A program made the position numbers and the translations under genes. Shown here piece after piece: positions 54,413-64,000 of a stretch of DNA of 64,000 nt; the first letter of the stretch is position 1, and the number at the start of each line of letters is the position of its first letter. This DNA comes from Parvularculaceae bacterium (GTDB lineage: Bacteria; Pseudomonadota; Alphaproteobacteria; Caulobacterales; Parvularculaceae), in the NCBI GenBank assembly GCA_028280115.1, contig JANQMJ010000016.1, positions 62,001-126,000 on the forward strand. The letters run 5' to 3'. A model generated the notes under the pieces. It worked only from the letters and a program-made list of their open reading frames with translations, was not told the origin of the DNA and searched no databases.

Positions 54413-56296
54413 ATGCGCGCACTGAAGACAATCGTTCTTGCGAGCGCCGTCCTTGCCGTCGCCGCCTGCGAGGAAAAGCCCGCATCGTCGGAAACCACGG
54501 ATGCACAGGGCACCGCCGCGCCGGCGTCACGATCGGCTTCCGAAGAGCTCCTCGCCATCGCTGACCGCCATGCGGCCCAGGCGCTGAAGGCCGCGCCTGA
54601 ATTCGCCACTTTTCTAGGCGTCGGCGAAGACATCGCCGGCCAAGGCTATAACGGCCGTCTCGGCGGCTACGGCTTCGAGGCCAATCAGCAGGCGCGTCAG
54701 ATGAACGAAACCTTCCTGCAGGAAATCCGCGGGATCGACCGGGACGCGCTCGATGGGCAGGCCGCCATTACCTATGACGTTTTGCGCAACGCTTATGAAA
54801 CCGGCGCGCGGCGCAATCAGTTCGAATTCGGCGGCGCCGTTCCCTGGGGGTCGGCCGGTCCTTATGTCGTCACCCAGCGTTCAGGACCGCATATTTTTCT
54901 GCCGCGGCTGTTGCTCACGCGCCAGCCCCTTACCAGCGCCGAAGATGCGGAGCATTACCTTTCCCGGCTTTCCGAATTCGGCCGTGTCTTCGACGAGACG
55001 ATCGAAAGCCTTAGCGGCGACGCGGCGATCGGGATCGTGCCGCCGATCTTCGCGATCGACGGCGCGGTGGGCGTGATCGAAAGCTTCACGGCGGCGCCGG
55101 CGGCGGCAAATCCGCTGGCGAAGACCTTCGCCGAAAAGCTTCAAGCGATCGACGCGCTCAGCGATGAAGACCGCGCCGCGCTCACCGACCGCGCCGCCTC
55201 GCTGGTGGAAAACGTCGTCTATCCGGCCTATGCGCGCCTCGGCGCGGCGCTTGAAAATCTCTCCGATCAGGCGGGCGAGGATGCAGGCGTGTGGCGTCTG
55301 GGCCAGGAAGGCGAGGCCTATTACGCGCTGGCGCTTTATTCCTATGGCGCGGGCGACATGACCGGCGACGACGTCCATGAACTCGGCCTTGCCGAGGTCG
55401 ACCGCATCACCAAGGAAATGGACGCCATTCTCAGCGCCGAAGGCCTTGCGGACGGCGCCGTCGCGGAGCGGTTCAGAGCCATCGGCGCCCGCGAAGGGAT
55501 GCGCTACCCCAATACCGATGACGGCCGCGCCGCGTTGCTCGCCGATCTCAACGTGCAGGTTGAAGAAATCATGGCCAAGGCGCCCGACTGGTTCGGCGCC
55601 ATCCCCGGCCAGCGCGTGGAAGTGCGCCGGATACCGGTCTACGAACAAGATTCGTCGTCCGGCGGTTATTACACCAGCCCGCCGCTCGACGGCTCGCGGC
55701 CCGGCATCTACTGGATCAATCTTAAAGACACCGCCGACTGGCCCAAACACACGCTCAAAACGCTGACCTATCACGAAGCCGCGCCGGGCCATCACTTCCA
55801 GCGTTCGCTGGAGCGCGCCGCCGACCTGCCGCTGATCCGCAACATGCTCGGCTATTCCGAATTCGCCGAAGGCTGGGCGCTTTACGCCGAACAGGTCGCC
55901 GCCGAAATGGGCATGTATGACAACGACCCGCTCGGCAATCTCGGCCGGCTGCAGTCCGAACTCTTCCGCGCGGCGCGGCTGGTGGTCGATTCCGGCCTGC
56001 ACGCCAAACAATGGACCCGCGATGAGGCCGTCGACTATATGCTCGGCGCCACCGGCGACACCCGCGCCTCCATCGAGCGCGAGGTCGAGCGCTATTCGGT
56101 TTGGCCGGGCCAGGCCTGCGCCTACAAGCTGGGCATGCTGAAGATCAACGCCCTGCGCCGGGAGGCCGAAGAAGCGCTTGGCGAAGACTTCGACATCCGC
56201 GAATTCCACGACGCGGTGCTCCTCACCGGCGCCATGCCGCTGCCGGTGCTTGAGAAAAAAATCAAACGCTGGATCGCCGAGAAAAAAGGCGCGTAA
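54413..56296 (+). CDS. DUF885 family metallopeptidase-like lipoprotein
   Basis: A 627-residue exported protein of the DUF885 family, gluzincin-like peptidases with little known substrate data. The lipobox [10 protein letters not shown] makes it a lipoprotein. The zinc-type motif is [20 protein letters not shown] (HExxxH-like), with the downstream Glu in [20 protein letters not shown]. The typical close [20 protein letters not shown] is present. ATG 54413 follows a ggggagg site; six upstream codons are open. An S10-type peptidase gene follows 30 nt after, so the two are probably cotranscribed. Confidence 0.85.
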   Translation: MRALKTIVLASAVLAVAACEEKPASSETTDAQGTAAPASRSASEELLAIADRHAAQALKAAPEFATFLGVGEDIAGQGYNGRLGGYGFEANQQARQMNETFLQEIRGIDRDALDGQAAITYDVLRNAYETGARRNQFEFGGAVPWGSAGPYVVTQRSGPHIFLPRLLLTRQPLTSAEDAEHYLSRLSEFGRVFDETIESLSGDAAIGIVPPIFAIDGAVGVIESFTAAPAAANPLAKTFAEKLQAIDALSDEDRAALTDRAASLVENVVYPAYARLGAALENLSDQAGEDAGVWRLGQEGEAYYALALYSYGAGDMTGDDVHELGLAEVDRITKEMDAILSAEGLADGAVAERFRAIGAREGMRYPNTDDGRAALLADLNVQVEEIMAKAPDWFGAIPGQRVEVRRIPVYEQDSSSGGYYTSPPLDGSRPGIYWINLKDTADWPKHTLKTLTYHEAAPGHHFQRSLERAADLPLIRNMLGYSEFAEGWALYAEQVAAEMGMYDNDPLGNLGRLQSELFRAARLVVDSGLHAKQWTRDEAVDYMLGATGDTRASIEREVERYSVWPGQACAYKLGMLKINALRREAEEALGEDFDIREFHDAVLLTGAMPLPVLEKKIKRWIAEKKGA

Positions 56297-56326
56297 CAAG
56301 CGCCGCCTGAGAAACGGATATTTCCC

Positions 56327-57844
56327 ATGAAAATAACAACGCTCGCCGCCGCTTTCGTGCTATTCGCCGCCGGCTGCGCCGTCGCGCAGGACGATGAAGA
56401 CGACAAGGCAAAGGCGGCGCAATCCGCTGACGGCGTCGAACCGCGGGTTTACGAAACCGACGCCCGCGTGACGGCGAATGGCGGCCTTGTCCGCTATAAA
56501 GTCATCGCCGGGGAAACCTTCATCAAAAACGAAAAAGGCGAACCGGTCGCATCGATCTTTTCAACCTCTTACATCGCCGAGGGCTATCCCGATCCGCGCA
56601 CCCGCCCGGTCGCGTTCATCTTCAATGGCGGGCCGGGATCGGCGTCCCTGTGGCTGCATATGGGCGTTTTCGGACCCAAGCGGGTGCGCCTGCCGTCCGA
56701 TCCCGATGATGACGGTGCCGCGCCCTACGATCTGATCAGCAATGAACATTCGATCATCGACGTCGCCGATATGGTGTTCATCGACCCTGTGGGCACCGGC
56801 TGGTCGAAAACCCTGGGCGAGGCGAAAACCGACGATTACTGGGGCGTCAAGGAAGACGCAGCCTCGGTGCGCGAATTCATCCGCCGCTGGCTGATGGAGC
56901 ACAAGCGATGGAATTCGCCGAAATACCTGATGGGCGAAAGCTACGGCACGACGCGTTCGGCGGCGCTCTTGGCGGCGCTTGAGGCGGGCTGGACCGACAT
57001 CGCGATGAACGGCGTCGTTCTGATTTCGACCGTGCTTAATTTCGGTCTTGACGCAACCGACGCCGGCAATGACGTCGGCTATGTGGGACTGATGCCCGGC
57101 TATGCGGCGACGGCCTGGTATCATCACCAGGTCGACCACACTCAGTGGGACGGCGATTTCGAACGCTTTCTTGACGACGCCAGACGCTTTGCGACGGATG
57201 AATATATGCCGGCGCTGTTGAAAGGTCAGTTGATGCCGCAAGCAGAGCGCGACGCAGTCGCCGCCAAGCTCGCATCTTTCATCGGCATTTCCCAATCCTA
57301 TGTCAGCCGGGCGCATTTGCGCATATCGCTGCGCCGGTTCATGCGCGAATTGTTGCGCGATGAGGGCCTGTCCGTCGGCCGGCTCGATGCGCGTTTTACC
57401 GGTGTTGAAGCGGACGGCGTCGGCGAAAGACCCGAATACGATCCATCCGCTTACGGCATAGATGCGGCCTATACGGCCGGCATTCTTGACTATTTCAGCC
57501 GCGATCTCGGCGTCGAAATCACTGAGCCCTATGTCACGCTCGGCGGCGTGCGCCGATGGAACTGGGACGCCGAAGACGGCGGCGGCGAAAATTCCTATGT
57601 CAACGTGGCGCCCTGGGTGGAACGCGCCATGCGTCAGAACAAGGACCTGCGCGTGCTTGCCGCCAATGGGTATTACGATCTGGCGACGCCGTTTTTCGCC
57701 ACAGAGCTGACGCTGGCGCAGCCCGGTTTCGACCGCTCGCGTCTGACCCTTACCTATTACGAATCCGGGCACATGATGTATATCCACCACCCGTCCCTGG
57801 AAGCGCTGGCGCGAGACGTACGCGCGTTCGTTCGCGGGGAATAG
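56327..57844 (+). CDS. Exported serine carboxypeptidase (S10 family)
   Basis: A 505-residue S10-type peptidase that would remove C-terminal residues outside the cytoplasm. The N-terminus [20 protein letters not shown] can be a lipobox (Cys17) or an ordinary signal peptide. Family motifs are [20 protein letters not shown] (oxyanion region), [12 protein letters not shown], the nucleophile Ser205 in [16 protein letters not shown], the Asp in [14 protein letters not shown], and His in [17 protein letters not shown]. The catalytic triad is complete. It follows the DUF885 gene on the same strand. Confidence 0.88.
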   Translation: MKITTLAAAFVLFAAGCAVAQDDEDDKAKAAQSADGVEPRVYETDARVTANGGLVRYKVIAGETFIKNEKGEPVASIFSTSYIAEGYPDPRTRPVAFIFNGGPGSASLWLHMGVFGPKRVRLPSDPDDDGAAPYDLISNEHSIIDVADMVFIDPVGTGWSKTLGEAKTDDYWGVKEDAASVREFIRRWLMEHKRWNSPKYLMGESYGTTRSAALLAALEAGWTDIAMNGVVLISTVLNFGLDATDAGNDVGYVGLMPGYAATAWYHHQVDHTQWDGDFERFLDDARRFATDEYMPALLKGQLMPQAERDAVAAKLASFIGISQSYVSRAHLRISLRRFMRELLRDEGLSVGRLDARFTGVEADGVGERPEYDPSAYGIDAAYTAGILDYFSRDLGVEITEPYVTLGGVRRWNWDAEDGGGENSYVNVAPWVERAMRQNKDLRVLAANGYYDLATPFFATELTLAQPGFDRSRLTLTYYESGHMMYIHHPSLEALARDVRAFVRGE

Positions 57845-58000
57845 TCTGATGCACGGCTGGAAAGTCGCCGGCGCCGCCGCCGCGTTGGCGGTTCTCGCCG
57901 GCCGGCAAATGCGGGGCGCCATTCGCGCCCTTCGCGTTTGGAGACTTTCCCGGTTTCAAGCGGAAAAATCCCAAATGTGGGGCGCCATTTGACTGTTTCG

Positions 58001-58055
58001 CGTCATCCCGTGTCAGCAGCGCGGCATTTCATGCCGCGCAGCGCACGGGATGACG
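58001..58055. repeat. Nested palindromic repeat, type C
   Basis: cgtcatcccgtg (58001-58012) pairs perfectly with cacgggatgacg (58044-58055), and inside it gcggcat/atgccgc (58021-58037) forms a second stem around ttc. The 'gtcatcccg' ends are typical of scattered palindromes in alphaproteobacterial genomes. No T-run follows. Confidence 0.7.
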
Positions 58056-58223
58056 GCGGGATGTGTTTTAACGTTCGAATTCATCATGGCAGGTATTATA
58101 CGGCCGTTGCGAGGGTGTTCGATATCTATCGACCGAATGCGGGTTTCAGGCCTGAATACCCTCCTGGGGTTGAATCTATTGGCCTATATTCAACTTATCC
58201 TAGTACTGGGTTTGCGCACTTTT

Positions 58224-58367
58224 CCTCCCCCGTTTACGGGGGAGGTGTCGAGCGCGAACGTGTTTCGCGCGAGACGGAGGGGGTAAGGCCCGATGTGAAC
58301 GCACGAACACCCCCTTCGTCGCCCCGGAACGGGTCCGGGGCGACACTTCCCCCGTAAACGGGGGAAG
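58224..58367. repeat. Intergenic palindromic mosaic repeat, type A (copy 2)
   Basis: Three perfect stems: cctcccccgt/acgggggagg (58224-58245), gtcgccccgga/tccggggcgac (58318-58344) and cttcccccgt/acgggggaag (58346-58367). The order of C-rich stems joined by 'ggagggggtaag...acacccccttc' mirrors the element at 4246-4365, although the inner bases differ. It separates the S10 gene from the convergent flavodoxin-like gene. Confidence 0.72.
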
Positions 58368-58473
58368 AAAGTCCGATACGATTTATCCGTGTACTGCGCT
58401 CAGGAGGCCTTCCGCGCTGACTAATCGCGCGAATCTCTAGCCGCCTGTCTTACCCCCGACACACTCGGCAACC

Positions 58474-59223
58474 TCACCGATGTTCCGGATTGGGCGCGTC
58501 GAAATGGCAGCCCGCATCCCAGGCCGAACGCTGGTTGCCGTAAGCCGGCAGGCCGCCTGCATCCTTCAGCATGCGCGCCACATGCATCAGATTCCAGGTC
58601 ATAAAGGTCGTATTGCGCATCGTGAATTCATTATCGAAGCCGGCGCGCGAGCCGTCCTCCAGCTTGTCGCCATAGCTCGGGCCCGGCCCTGCTTCGCCGA
58701 TCCAGCCGCAATCGGCCTGGGGCGGCGTGACAAAACCCACATGCTGCAGCGAATAAAGAACGCTCATGGCGACATGCTTGATCCCGTCTTCATTGCCGGT
58801 GACGACACAGCCCGCCGTCTTGCCGTAATAGATATATTGACCCTTATCGTTCTGCAGGCCTGACTGAGCGTAGAGCCGCTCGATCAATTGCGTGCAGACG
58901 GAGGAATGTTGACCGAGCCAGATCGGCGTGCCGACGACAAGAATGTCGGCGGCTTCGATCAGTTTCCACACCGCCGGCCAGTCATCCCTGGGCCAGCCAT
59001 GTTTGGTCATATCCGGATAGACGCCAAAGGCGATGTCCCGGTCCACAAGACGCACGCTGTCGACGCTTACCCCGTGCTTGACCATGATCTTGCGGGAAAC
59101 ATCCATCAAAATATCCGTATGGGATGCTTCCGGCGATTTTTTCAACGTGCAGTTGACGTACACCGCGCGCAAGTCGTCGTAATTCGCCGGCGGGGCGCTG
59201 CTGCTTTGTCCAGAGTCAGCCAT
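58474..59223 (-). CDS. Flavodoxin-like NAD(P)H-dependent oxidoreductase
   Basis: A 249-residue protein of the flavodoxin/FMN-reductase fold. Features are LRAVYVNCTLKKSPEASHTD (phosphate-binding loop), AADILVVGTPIWLGQHSSVC as the FMN site, GKTAGCVVTGNEDGIKHVAM and TFMTWNLMHVARMLKDAGG. It would reduce quinones or similar compounds using FMN. The start MADSGQSSSAPP leaves a flexible leader. Its 5' end overlaps the stop of the DUF1622 gene by 8 nt, so the two are cotranscribed. Confidence 0.8.
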   Translation of the reverse strand: MADSGQSSSAPPANYDDLRAVYVNCTLKKSPEASHTDILMDVSRKIMVKHGVSVDSVRLVDRDIAFGVYPDMTKHGWPRDDWPAVWKLIEAADILVVGTPIWLGQHSSVCTQLIERLYAQSGLQNDKGQYIYYGKTAGCVVTGNEDGIKHVAMSVLYSLQHVGFVTPPQADCGWIGEAGPGPSYGDKLEDGSRAGFDNEFTMRNTTFMTWNLMHVARMLKDAGGLPAYGNQRSAWDAGCHFDAPNPEHR

Positions 59224-59680
59224 CGCTTTGCTCGTCCTCCTTTCGAATGTCCTTGAGTTCCATATTCAGGAAAAATCCGATCGCCGTGCGCACCGCCACC
59301 AGCAGCGCCAGGAAATAAAGCTCATGGAGCTCGCGCGTCAGCGCCGTCATGATGATGTCCGAAATGATCATGAACTCAAGCGCGGCGAGAATATAGCCGC
59401 CGAGCTCGAGGCGGTTTTCCCGGATCTGATGAAGGCAGGCGAGCCCGCTGAGCCGCCGCATCTCGATCAGAACGGCGCGGGCGGCAAATTTCGCCGCGCC
59501 GATGAGAATGAGCACGATGCCGATATAATCGACAATGATCGAGACGATCGTCAGAATATGCTCGACGCGTTCGATGAGCGTCCTTTCCAGCCGGGACGCG
59601 CCCAGATGGCACACGCCTGGCGGCAAGAAAAGGCGACCGGCGAAAATGTGATCGCGCCGTGAACGCCGCCGCCGCGACAA
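59216..59680 (-). CDS. DUF1622 membrane protein
   Basis: A membrane protein with three helices: TIVSIIVDYIGIVLILIGAA, ELGGYILAALEFMIISDIIM and LYFLALLVAVRTAIGFFLNM. These and the ending ELKDIRKEDEQ match the DUF1622 family of unknown role. The N-terminus is unclear: the frame opens with TTG 59680 and a basic leader (MSRRRRSRRDHI), while GTG 59614 would give a shorter and more usual protein of about 132 residues. The family-like part starts near VEHILTIVS. It is the first gene of a pair with the flavodoxin-like protein. Confidence 0.78.
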   Translation of the reverse strand: MSRRRRSRRDHIFAGRLFLPPGVCHLGASRLERTLIERVEHILTIVSIIVDYIGIVLILIGAAKFAARAVLIEMRRLSGLACLHQIRENRLELGGYILAALEFMIISDIIMTALTRELHELYFLALLVAVRTAIGFFLNMELKDIRKEDEQSDG

Positions 59681-59761
59681 TCCGCCGGACTTTCGCGGTC
59701 CGCCTATTGCGCCATCATCGGCGGCGCGGTTTAAGATCGGGCCGAGGGCGAGGAGCGCACT

Positions 59762-60640
59762 ATGGAAGGACTAAAGACCATCGGCGTCATCGGGGCCGGC
59801 CAGATGGGCGCCGGCATCGCCCATGTCTTCGCCGCAGCCGGTTTTACCGTTTTATTGAACGATATCGACCGCGCGCGCATCGACGCGGCGCTTTCGACCA
59901 TTAAAACCAATCTCGGCCGGCAGGCGGCCAAGGGCCTGATCAGCGAATCGGAAACCGCCGCGGCGCTGGACCGGATAAAGCCCGCCGCGGCCCTTTCCGA
60001 TCTCGCCGAATGCGATCTCGTCGTCGAAGCGGCGACGGAAAATCAGGCGATCAAAAAGGAAATCTTCGCGGAACTGTCGAAGATTCTGAAAAAAGACGCT
60101 CTCATGGCGACCAACACGTCGTCGATATCGATCACCGCCCTGGCCGCCGCGACCGATCGGCCGGATCAATTCATCGGTCTTCATTTCATGAACCCGGCCC
60201 CGGTGATGAAACTGGTCGAAGTGATCCGCGGCATCGCCACCTCGAAGGATACGTTCGAGACCACGCGCGCGCTGATCGAAAGCATCGACAAAACCATGGC
60301 GGTTTCGGAGGACTTTCCCGCCTTCATCGTCAACCGCGTGCTGATGCCGATGATCAACGAGGCGATTTATACCCTTTATGAAGGCGTCGGATCGGTCGAG
60401 TGCATCGACAAAGCGATGAAACTCGGCGCCAACCATCCCATGGGACCGCTGCAACTGGCCGATTTTGTCGGCCTCGACACCTGTCTTGCCATTATGCAGG
60501 TGCTTTACGAGGGGCTTGCCGATTCCAAATACCGGCCCTGCCCGCTCTTGGTGAAATATGTCGAAGCCGGCTGGCTCGGCCGCAAGACCGGACGCGGTTT
60601 TTACGACTATTCCGGCGAGATCCCGGCGCCGACGCGATAG
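59762..60640 (+). CDS. 3-hydroxybutyryl-CoA dehydrogenase
   Basis: Interconverts acetoacetyl-CoA and 3-hydroxybutyryl-CoA with NAD(P). The 292-residue protein has the Rossmann start [20 protein letters not shown], catalytic His in [20 protein letters not shown], the Asn in [20 protein letters not shown], and [20 protein letters not shown]. It belongs to the single-domain Hbd/PaaH type rather than the multifunctional FadB. It links to PHA turnover and ETF-fed oxidation encoded elsewhere in the window. It stands alone here. Confidence 0.94.
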   Translation: MEGLKTIGVIGAGQMGAGIAHVFAAAGFTVLLNDIDRARIDAALSTIKTNLGRQAAKGLISESETAAALDRIKPAAALSDLAECDLVVEAATENQAIKKEIFAELSKILKKDALMATNTSSISITALAAATDRPDQFIGLHFMNPAPVMKLVEVIRGIATSKDTFETTRALIESIDKTMAVSEDFPAFIVNRVLMPMINEAIYTLYEGVGSVECIDKAMKLGANHPMGPLQLADFVGLDTCLAIMQVLYEGLADSKYRPCPLLVKYVEAGWLGRKTGRGFYDYSGEIPAPTR

Positions 60641-60673
60641 CCCGCGACAAATGTGCGCCGCGCAGCGCGCAAC

Positions 60674-60701
60674 CTTGAAGACAATCATCGTCGTTCTACA
60701 T
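60674..60701 (+). promoter_or_regulatory. Probable RpoH-type heat-shock promoter of hsp20
   Basis: cttgaa (60674-60679) and ctacat (60696-60701), 16 nt apart, resemble the alphaproteobacterial RpoH consensus (CTTGAA, then a C/T-A-T-like -10). It lies about 80 nt upstream of the Hsp20 start codon, a fitting distance for a heat-shock gene. Confidence 0.5.
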
Positions 60702-60783
60702 GGATGGTATGAGGCGGGCGGCTGAAGGCGGATGAAAGCCCCGCTTTTCGTCGCCATCGGCTTCAACCTGATGGAGGCACCAC

Positions 60784-61293
60784 ATGTTTTATCCCTTATC
60801 GCTATTTAATCGCAATCGCCGCGCGCCGGCGGTGCGCGAGCAGGCGGGCGCCAGTCCGTTTTTTCGGCTTCAACGAGAAATGAACCGTCTGTTTGACGAG
60901 ACCTTTTCCGATTTCGGCCTGCCGGCCGCATTTGGCGGCGCGTTTTCCGGCGACGGCGCGCCGAACATCGACGTCCGCGAAACCGACACGACCTATGAGA
61001 TCGCGGCCGAGCTGCCGGGCGTCGCCGAAGACGACATCGACGTCGAGCTCGCCGAGAATGTCATTACGCTGCGCGGTGAAAAACGCTTCGAGCGGGACCA
61101 TGAAGACGCCAAGGGCGGATTTCATGTCATGGAGCGCTCTTACGGGTCATTTGCGCGCTCAATCCCGCTGCCTTTCGACGTCGATCACGAAGCCATCGAG
61201 GCGGTGTTTAGAGACGGCGTCCTGCGGCTGACGGTTCCCAAGCCGGCGGAAATTATCGACAAGACGAAGAAGATCCTGGTCAGACGCGCATAG
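60784..61293 (+). CDS. Hsp20 small heat-shock protein
   Basis: An ATP-independent chaperone that holds unfolding proteins. The 169-residue protein has an N-terminal arm (MFYPLSLFNRNRRAPAVREQ), the alpha-crystallin domain from about 60 to 150 (PNIDVRETDTTYEIAAELPG, GGFHVMERSYGSFARSIPLP, VFRDGVLRLTVPKPAEI) and a short C-terminal tail. The signature GVLRLTVPK is present. An aggagg-like site (gatggaggc) precedes ATG 60784. A heat-shock promoter is likely upstream. Confidence 0.93.
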   Translation: MFYPLSLFNRNRRAPAVREQAGASPFFRLQREMNRLFDETFSDFGLPAAFGGAFSGDGAPNIDVRETDTTYEIAAELPGVAEDDIDVELAENVITLRGEKRFERDHEDAKGGFHVMERSYGSFARSIPLPFDVDHEAIEAVFRDGVLRLTVPKPAEIIDKTKKILVRRA

Positions 61294-61315
61294 CGTTTTG
61301 GAAATAACGAACGAT

Positions 61316-61482
61316 GTCATTCCGGGGCGCGCCCCGACCGCGAAGGCGGTCAAATGATAGTTAGCGCGCTTCGCGCGCGGGGGCGCAAACCCGGAATCCA
61401 TGGCGCCGCCTTTCAGCCGTTTCAGCGCCGGTCCATGGATTCCGGATCGGCCTTCCCGTCTGGTCAGGCCGTCCGGAATGAC
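61316..61482. repeat. Intergenic palindromic mosaic repeat, type D
   Basis: Nested inverted repeats: outer gtcattccgg (61316-61325) with ccggaatgac (61473-61482), inner ccggaatccatgg (61391-61403) with ccatggattccgg (61433-61445). GC-rich short stems (ggggcgcgcccc, gcgcgcttcgcgcgc) lie between. The 'gtcattccgg ... ccggaatgac' frame is typical of repeats in alphaproteobacterial genomes. It lies between convergent genes. Confidence 0.75.
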
Positions 61483-61507
61483 GGCGCGTGAAACATGCGA
61501 CGCGAGG

Positions 61508-63151
61508 TTATTTTGACCGCGTCACCGTGAGATTGATGACGTCCGGCAGGCTCTGCGGCGCGGTCTGCATGGTCTGTTGGAGCGTCATCATCAACACCGG
61601 CTCTTCCGGGTCGGCGCTGATCTCCAGCGTGCCGCCTTCGGCCACGAAATCGGCGACCGCGTCGACATAATCGGCGATGCGCGGGTTCATCTGCGCGGCC
61701 TGAGCCCCGCTCAGCCGGATCATCGCCGGCGCCGACTGGCGCAAATCCTCGGCCGTGCCGCCCATCTGCAGCGCCGACAGCGCAAACAGAACGTCAAGCG
61801 CCTGCTCGTCTTCTATTTTGAGGGACAGATTCCGGAACGCGACGGCCGCGGCGATGCTTTCAGCATTGTTTTCCGTCTGCGCTGCAGCGATGTCGTCGAG
61901 CTTAAGTCCTTCAAGGCCGAACGCCATGGAAAGATTCATCAGCTTTTTCGCATTGGCGACGTAATCGAGGTCCGCCTTGCCCCTGTCGGGGTTCCAAATC
62001 CATTCCGCGTAACTGTCGTTGGGCGTTTCATCGAGACCGTACTGTTTTAGAATATCGATGACGGCGGTTTCGGTTTCCGGCACATAAGCGGTGAAATCGG
62101 TCACGGCCCCCTTGGTGTCGATGCGGACATTCGACGGGATGAGCCAGGTGAATTCTGCAGCGGAAACGGTCATCTCCTCCACCGTGGCGGCATGGCGGTC
62201 CTCAATATACGCATCGACGCCCGCGGCCCGGATCGTTCCCAGATCGATAAGATCACGCTCCGTCGCCGGCGGCTCTTCGTCTTTCAGGCCCCATTCCATG
62301 AGGCCCGACATATCGATGCCGCGCCATTCGAAGGACTCCATGGTCGTGCGCTGATTGTTCGGCGCCAGGATCGTCCGCAGCGGACCGTTCATCAGCATCG
62401 CGCCCTGGGGGCCGAACGCATCGGACATGGCGACACGCGACGCGTCGCTTTGGGAAAGGGCGTATTCAAGATCGTTGGCGATGATCGCCGCCAGCTTGCC
62501 GCCGCCAAGGCCGACAAATCTCAAGTCCGGCGCTGACATGACAATGGCAGGCGCCTCTTCACCGCTGGTTTCAAGCGCGATGTCTTTGAAATAGACCCCG
62601 GCAAGCTTGACCGAATTGAAAAAATGCGCGCCCGAATCGCTATCTCCGTGACCGGCGCCTTGGCGCAGATCGAGCCGATCGAACTCAATGCCGCCGATGG
62701 AAAGCGTGCTGTCCTCATCTTCGAAACCCTCGGCCGAGACGTTGAGAAGGCGCACTTTCTCAAACGCCTTTTCGAACGGCGCGTCGGGGCCCGCATCCTG
62801 CGCCGCCTTGACCCGCTCAAGAGCGTCAAGATCGACGCCGTAAAATTCCGCGCGCTCGACAAGAACGCCTTCCCCGTCATCATCGTCGGAAAAACGCAGA
62901 TTGGTCACGACCGTGGCGCCGAGACTCTGGTCGAATTCGGCGCTGTCATAAGTCGGGCGCCGGTCATCCGACATCAGGGCGAACAAGGCGTCGATATCGA
63001 GCGGCGCGCCATCCTCGAACCGGAATGCGGAATCGAGCGGCGAAGCCGCACTGGTTTTCGCCGCCGGGCCGGCGCCCGCTTCGTCTTTTTTACCGCAAGC
63101 GACAAGGGCCAGCGCGGCGGCGAGCGCCAGCGCGATTTTTGAAAGCTTCAT
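61508..63151 (-). CDS. Large lipoprotein of unknown function
   Basis: A 547-residue lipoprotein (lipobox LALVACGKK) that matches no family I recognise. The middle repeats a pattern of beta strands with Asp/Glu-rich turns ([80 protein letters not shown]), suggesting a large beta-rich, repeated domain in the periplasm. No Cys beyond the lipid one and no catalytic signature are evident. ATG 63151 follows a ggagc site; seven codons further up are open. It is followed on the chromosome by the TlpA-like gene, read in the same direction but separated by about 90 nt. Confidence 0.72.
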   Translation of the reverse strand: MKLSKIALALAAALALVACGKKDEAGAGPAAKTSAASPLDSAFRFEDGAPLDIDALFALMSDDRRPTYDSAEFDQSLGATVVTNLRFSDDDDGEGVLVERAEFYGVDLDALERVKAAQDAGPDAPFEKAFEKVRLLNVSAEGFEDEDSTLSIGGIEFDRLDLRQGAGHGDSDSGAHFFNSVKLAGVYFKDIALETSGEEAPAIVMSAPDLRFVGLGGGKLAAIIANDLEYALSQSDASRVAMSDAFGPQGAMLMNGPLRTILAPNNQRTTMESFEWRGIDMSGLMEWGLKDEEPPATERDLIDLGTIRAAGVDAYIEDRHAATVEEMTVSAAEFTWLIPSNVRIDTKGAVTDFTAYVPETETAVIDILKQYGLDETPNDSYAEWIWNPDRGKADLDYVANAKKLMNLSMAFGLEGLKLDDIAAAQTENNAESIAAAVAFRNLSLKIEDEQALDVLFALSALQMGGTAEDLRQSAPAMIRLSGAQAAQMNPRIADYVDAVADFVAEGGTLEISADPEEPVLMMTLQQTMQTAPQSLPDVINLTVTRSK

Positions 63152-63237
63152 GGATTTGCTCCCTCCTGGCATGCAGACGGCCCCCCATGGCGATCCGCCC
63201 GCATCGTCTTGGCCGAGATCGCCCGCCCGCGCAAGTT

Positions 63238-63840
63238 TTAGGGCTTGGCGGATCGAACCAGCCTTACGGCCTCAGGCGCAATCCAGTCCGCTTCCCCTAC
63301 AAGACGGCCCACCTCTCGTCCGCGCGCGTCGTAGAGAATGCTCACGGGCAGGACGCCCGCGCCCCCGATAGCGGTGGTGAGTGCAAGCGTCGGGTCGGCG
63401 TAAAGCTTGAGATTGTCGATTTCGAGCCGGTCAAGAAACTCCTGCGCGACCGCGGGGCCGCGCGGATCGGCAGCGATAGCCACGACCTCGAAATCCTCAT
63501 CGCCAAGCTGTTCCTGGAGCTTGTCGAGCGAGGGCAGCTCCTTAAGACACGGCGCGCACCAGGTCGCCCAGAAATTCACCAACACCGCCCGGCCGCGAAA
63601 ATCCTGCAGCGTCACCGCGGCGCCGTCATGCTCAAAGGAAATCGGCGGCGCATTACGCGCAAAATAGGCGTATTGAAAATCCGCCATTTCGCCGACCAGG
63701 AGTTCTTGCGCATGATCGAGCGCCGACGGCGGGCCGGCGCGCGGGTTTACGCTGGCCGCCATAATGACGTAGAGGAGGCCGGCCGCGCCGAGTCCGGTCC
63801 AGGTCAGCAGCCAGAATCGCGGCCGTTTTATCGCACCCAC
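63238..63840 (-). CDS. TlpA-like membrane-anchored thioredoxin
   Basis: A periplasmic thiol-disulfide oxidoreductase. One N-terminal helix ([20 protein letters not shown]) anchors a thioredoxin fold with [20 protein letters not shown] (active CAPC) and the cis-Pro region [16 protein letters not shown]. Such proteins reduce disulfides on cytochrome c or on oxidase subunits. The start is not certain; GTG 63840, with ggag about 6 nt upstream, gives a compact leader, while a longer frame to ATG 63906 would overlap the divergent argH gene. Confidence 0.88.
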   Translation of the reverse strand: MGAIKRPRFWLLTWTGLGAAGLLYVIMAASVNPRAGPPSALDHAQELLVGEMADFQYAYFARNAPPISFEHDGAAVTLQDFRGRAVLVNFWATWCAPCLKELPSLDKLQEQLGDEDFEVVAIAADPRGPAVAQEFLDRLEIDNLKLYADPTLALTTAIGGAGVLPVSILYDARGREVGRLVGEADWIAPEAVRLVRSAKP

Positions 63841-63873
63841 CAATGCGCTCCGTTCAACCTTGTGATCAACGCC

Positions 63874-64000
63874 ATGACAGATAAGCCGGAAGCCAAGGAA
63901 AGCCAAATCTGGGGCGGGCGGTTTTCCCGCGGCCCCTCGGCGATCATGGAGGAGATCAACGCCTCCATCGATACCGACCGGCGGCTTTGGCGCGAGGATA
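63874..64000 (+). CDS. argH: Argininosuccinate lyase, N-terminal part (runs off window)
   Basis: The first 42 codons of a plus-strand gene cut by the window end. Translation [20 protein letters not shown] then [20 protein letters not shown] is the conserved beginning of argininosuccinate lyase, which releases arginine and fumarate in arginine synthesis. The start ATG is divergent from the TlpA-like gene, a common arrangement in alphaproteobacteria. Confidence 0.88.
   Translation, partial: MTDKPEAKESQIWGGRFSRGPSAIMEEINASIDTDRRLWRED

Larger units (their letters stand above)
57845..58473. other. Long repeat-rich gap after the S10 gene
   Basis: About 630 nt without a recognised gene. It begins with a possible 47-codon frame (57849-57992) whose start MHGWKVAGAAAALAVLAGRQ looks like a signal peptide, but the rest does not. 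That frame contains an 18-bp direct repeat, caaatg(c/t)ggggcgccatt, at 57906-57923 and 57972-57989. Two palindromic elements follow (58001-58055 and 58224-58367). No tRNA, T-run terminator or promoter was clear. Confidence 0.6.

Noticed and set aside
1-64000. CRISPR arrays, rRNA or tRNA genes
   Set aside because: I found no regularly spaced direct repeats and no recognisable T-loop-like GTTCGAATC box with a matching cloverleaf; a tRNA search program would be needed to exclude weak cases.

Overview
The window is a GC-rich, densely coded stretch of chromosome from an alphaproteobacterium. Lineage markers are a SenC/RegB/RegA redox cluster, an aa3 oxidase locus of alphaproteobacterial type (ctaC-ctaD ... 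ctaB-coxF-ctaG-ctaE-DUF983-surf1), a HIG1 protein beside etfBA, and a rimP-nusA-ylxR-infB-rbfA-truB run. The aerobic, marine-looking gene content would fit Parvularculales or Hyphomonadaceae, but this placement is inference. No rRNA, tRNA, CRISPR array, transposase or prophage gene was seen.

Layout. 1-4 kb: the 5' end of a polysaccharide flippase gene, a GT-C glycosyltransferase and a flagellar motA-motB pair. 4-9.4 kb (minus): polA, an intracellular PHA depolymerase and a SCO/SenC copper chaperone. 9.4-11.4 kb: regB-regA, divergent from senC. 11.5-18.2 kb: a secreted M16 peptidase, then a compact four-gene operon with a second MotA/ExbB-like protein, a coiled-coil MotB-like protein, an unknown periplasmic protein and an M23 lipoprotein. 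18.2-21.3 kb (minus): a Tat-lipoprotein tyrosinase with a small partner gene, an AT-rich gap and a ChaN/TraB-like protein. 21.3-29.9 kb (minus): the cytochrome c oxidase locus, with a pair of paralogous small membrane proteins between ctaD and ctaB and a 42-codon gene between ctaE and DUF983. 30-41 kb: tldD, an ATP-grasp enzyme, gluQ, DUF1287, YccF, an orphan RHH regulator, a large C/H-protease-like protein, HIG1, etfBA, an SRPBCC-like protein and DUF2937.

41-54 kb holds the transcription/translation cluster rimP-nusA-ylxR-infB-rbfA-truB ... rpsO ... pnp. It is interrupted after truB by a minus-strand glycosyltransferase-sulfotransferase pair and after rpsO by an SDR gene. 54-64 kb: two exported peptidases (DUF885, S10), a flavodoxin-like protein, DUF1622, 3-hydroxybutyryl-CoA dehydrogenase, Hsp20, a large lipoprotein of unknown function, a TlpA-like thioredoxin and the start of argH. 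Intergenic gaps carry several different palindromic mosaic repeats.

Many genes serve aerobic respiration and acyl-CoA/PHA metabolism: oxidase subunits and assembly factors, ETF, HIG1, RegBA, the PHA depolymerase, hydroxyacyl-CoA dehydrogenase and the SDR. The less explained parts are the second MotAB-like/M23 operon, the tyrosinase unit, the long insertion in oxidase subunit II, the paralogous membrane pair and two genes that appear to lack a standard start codon.
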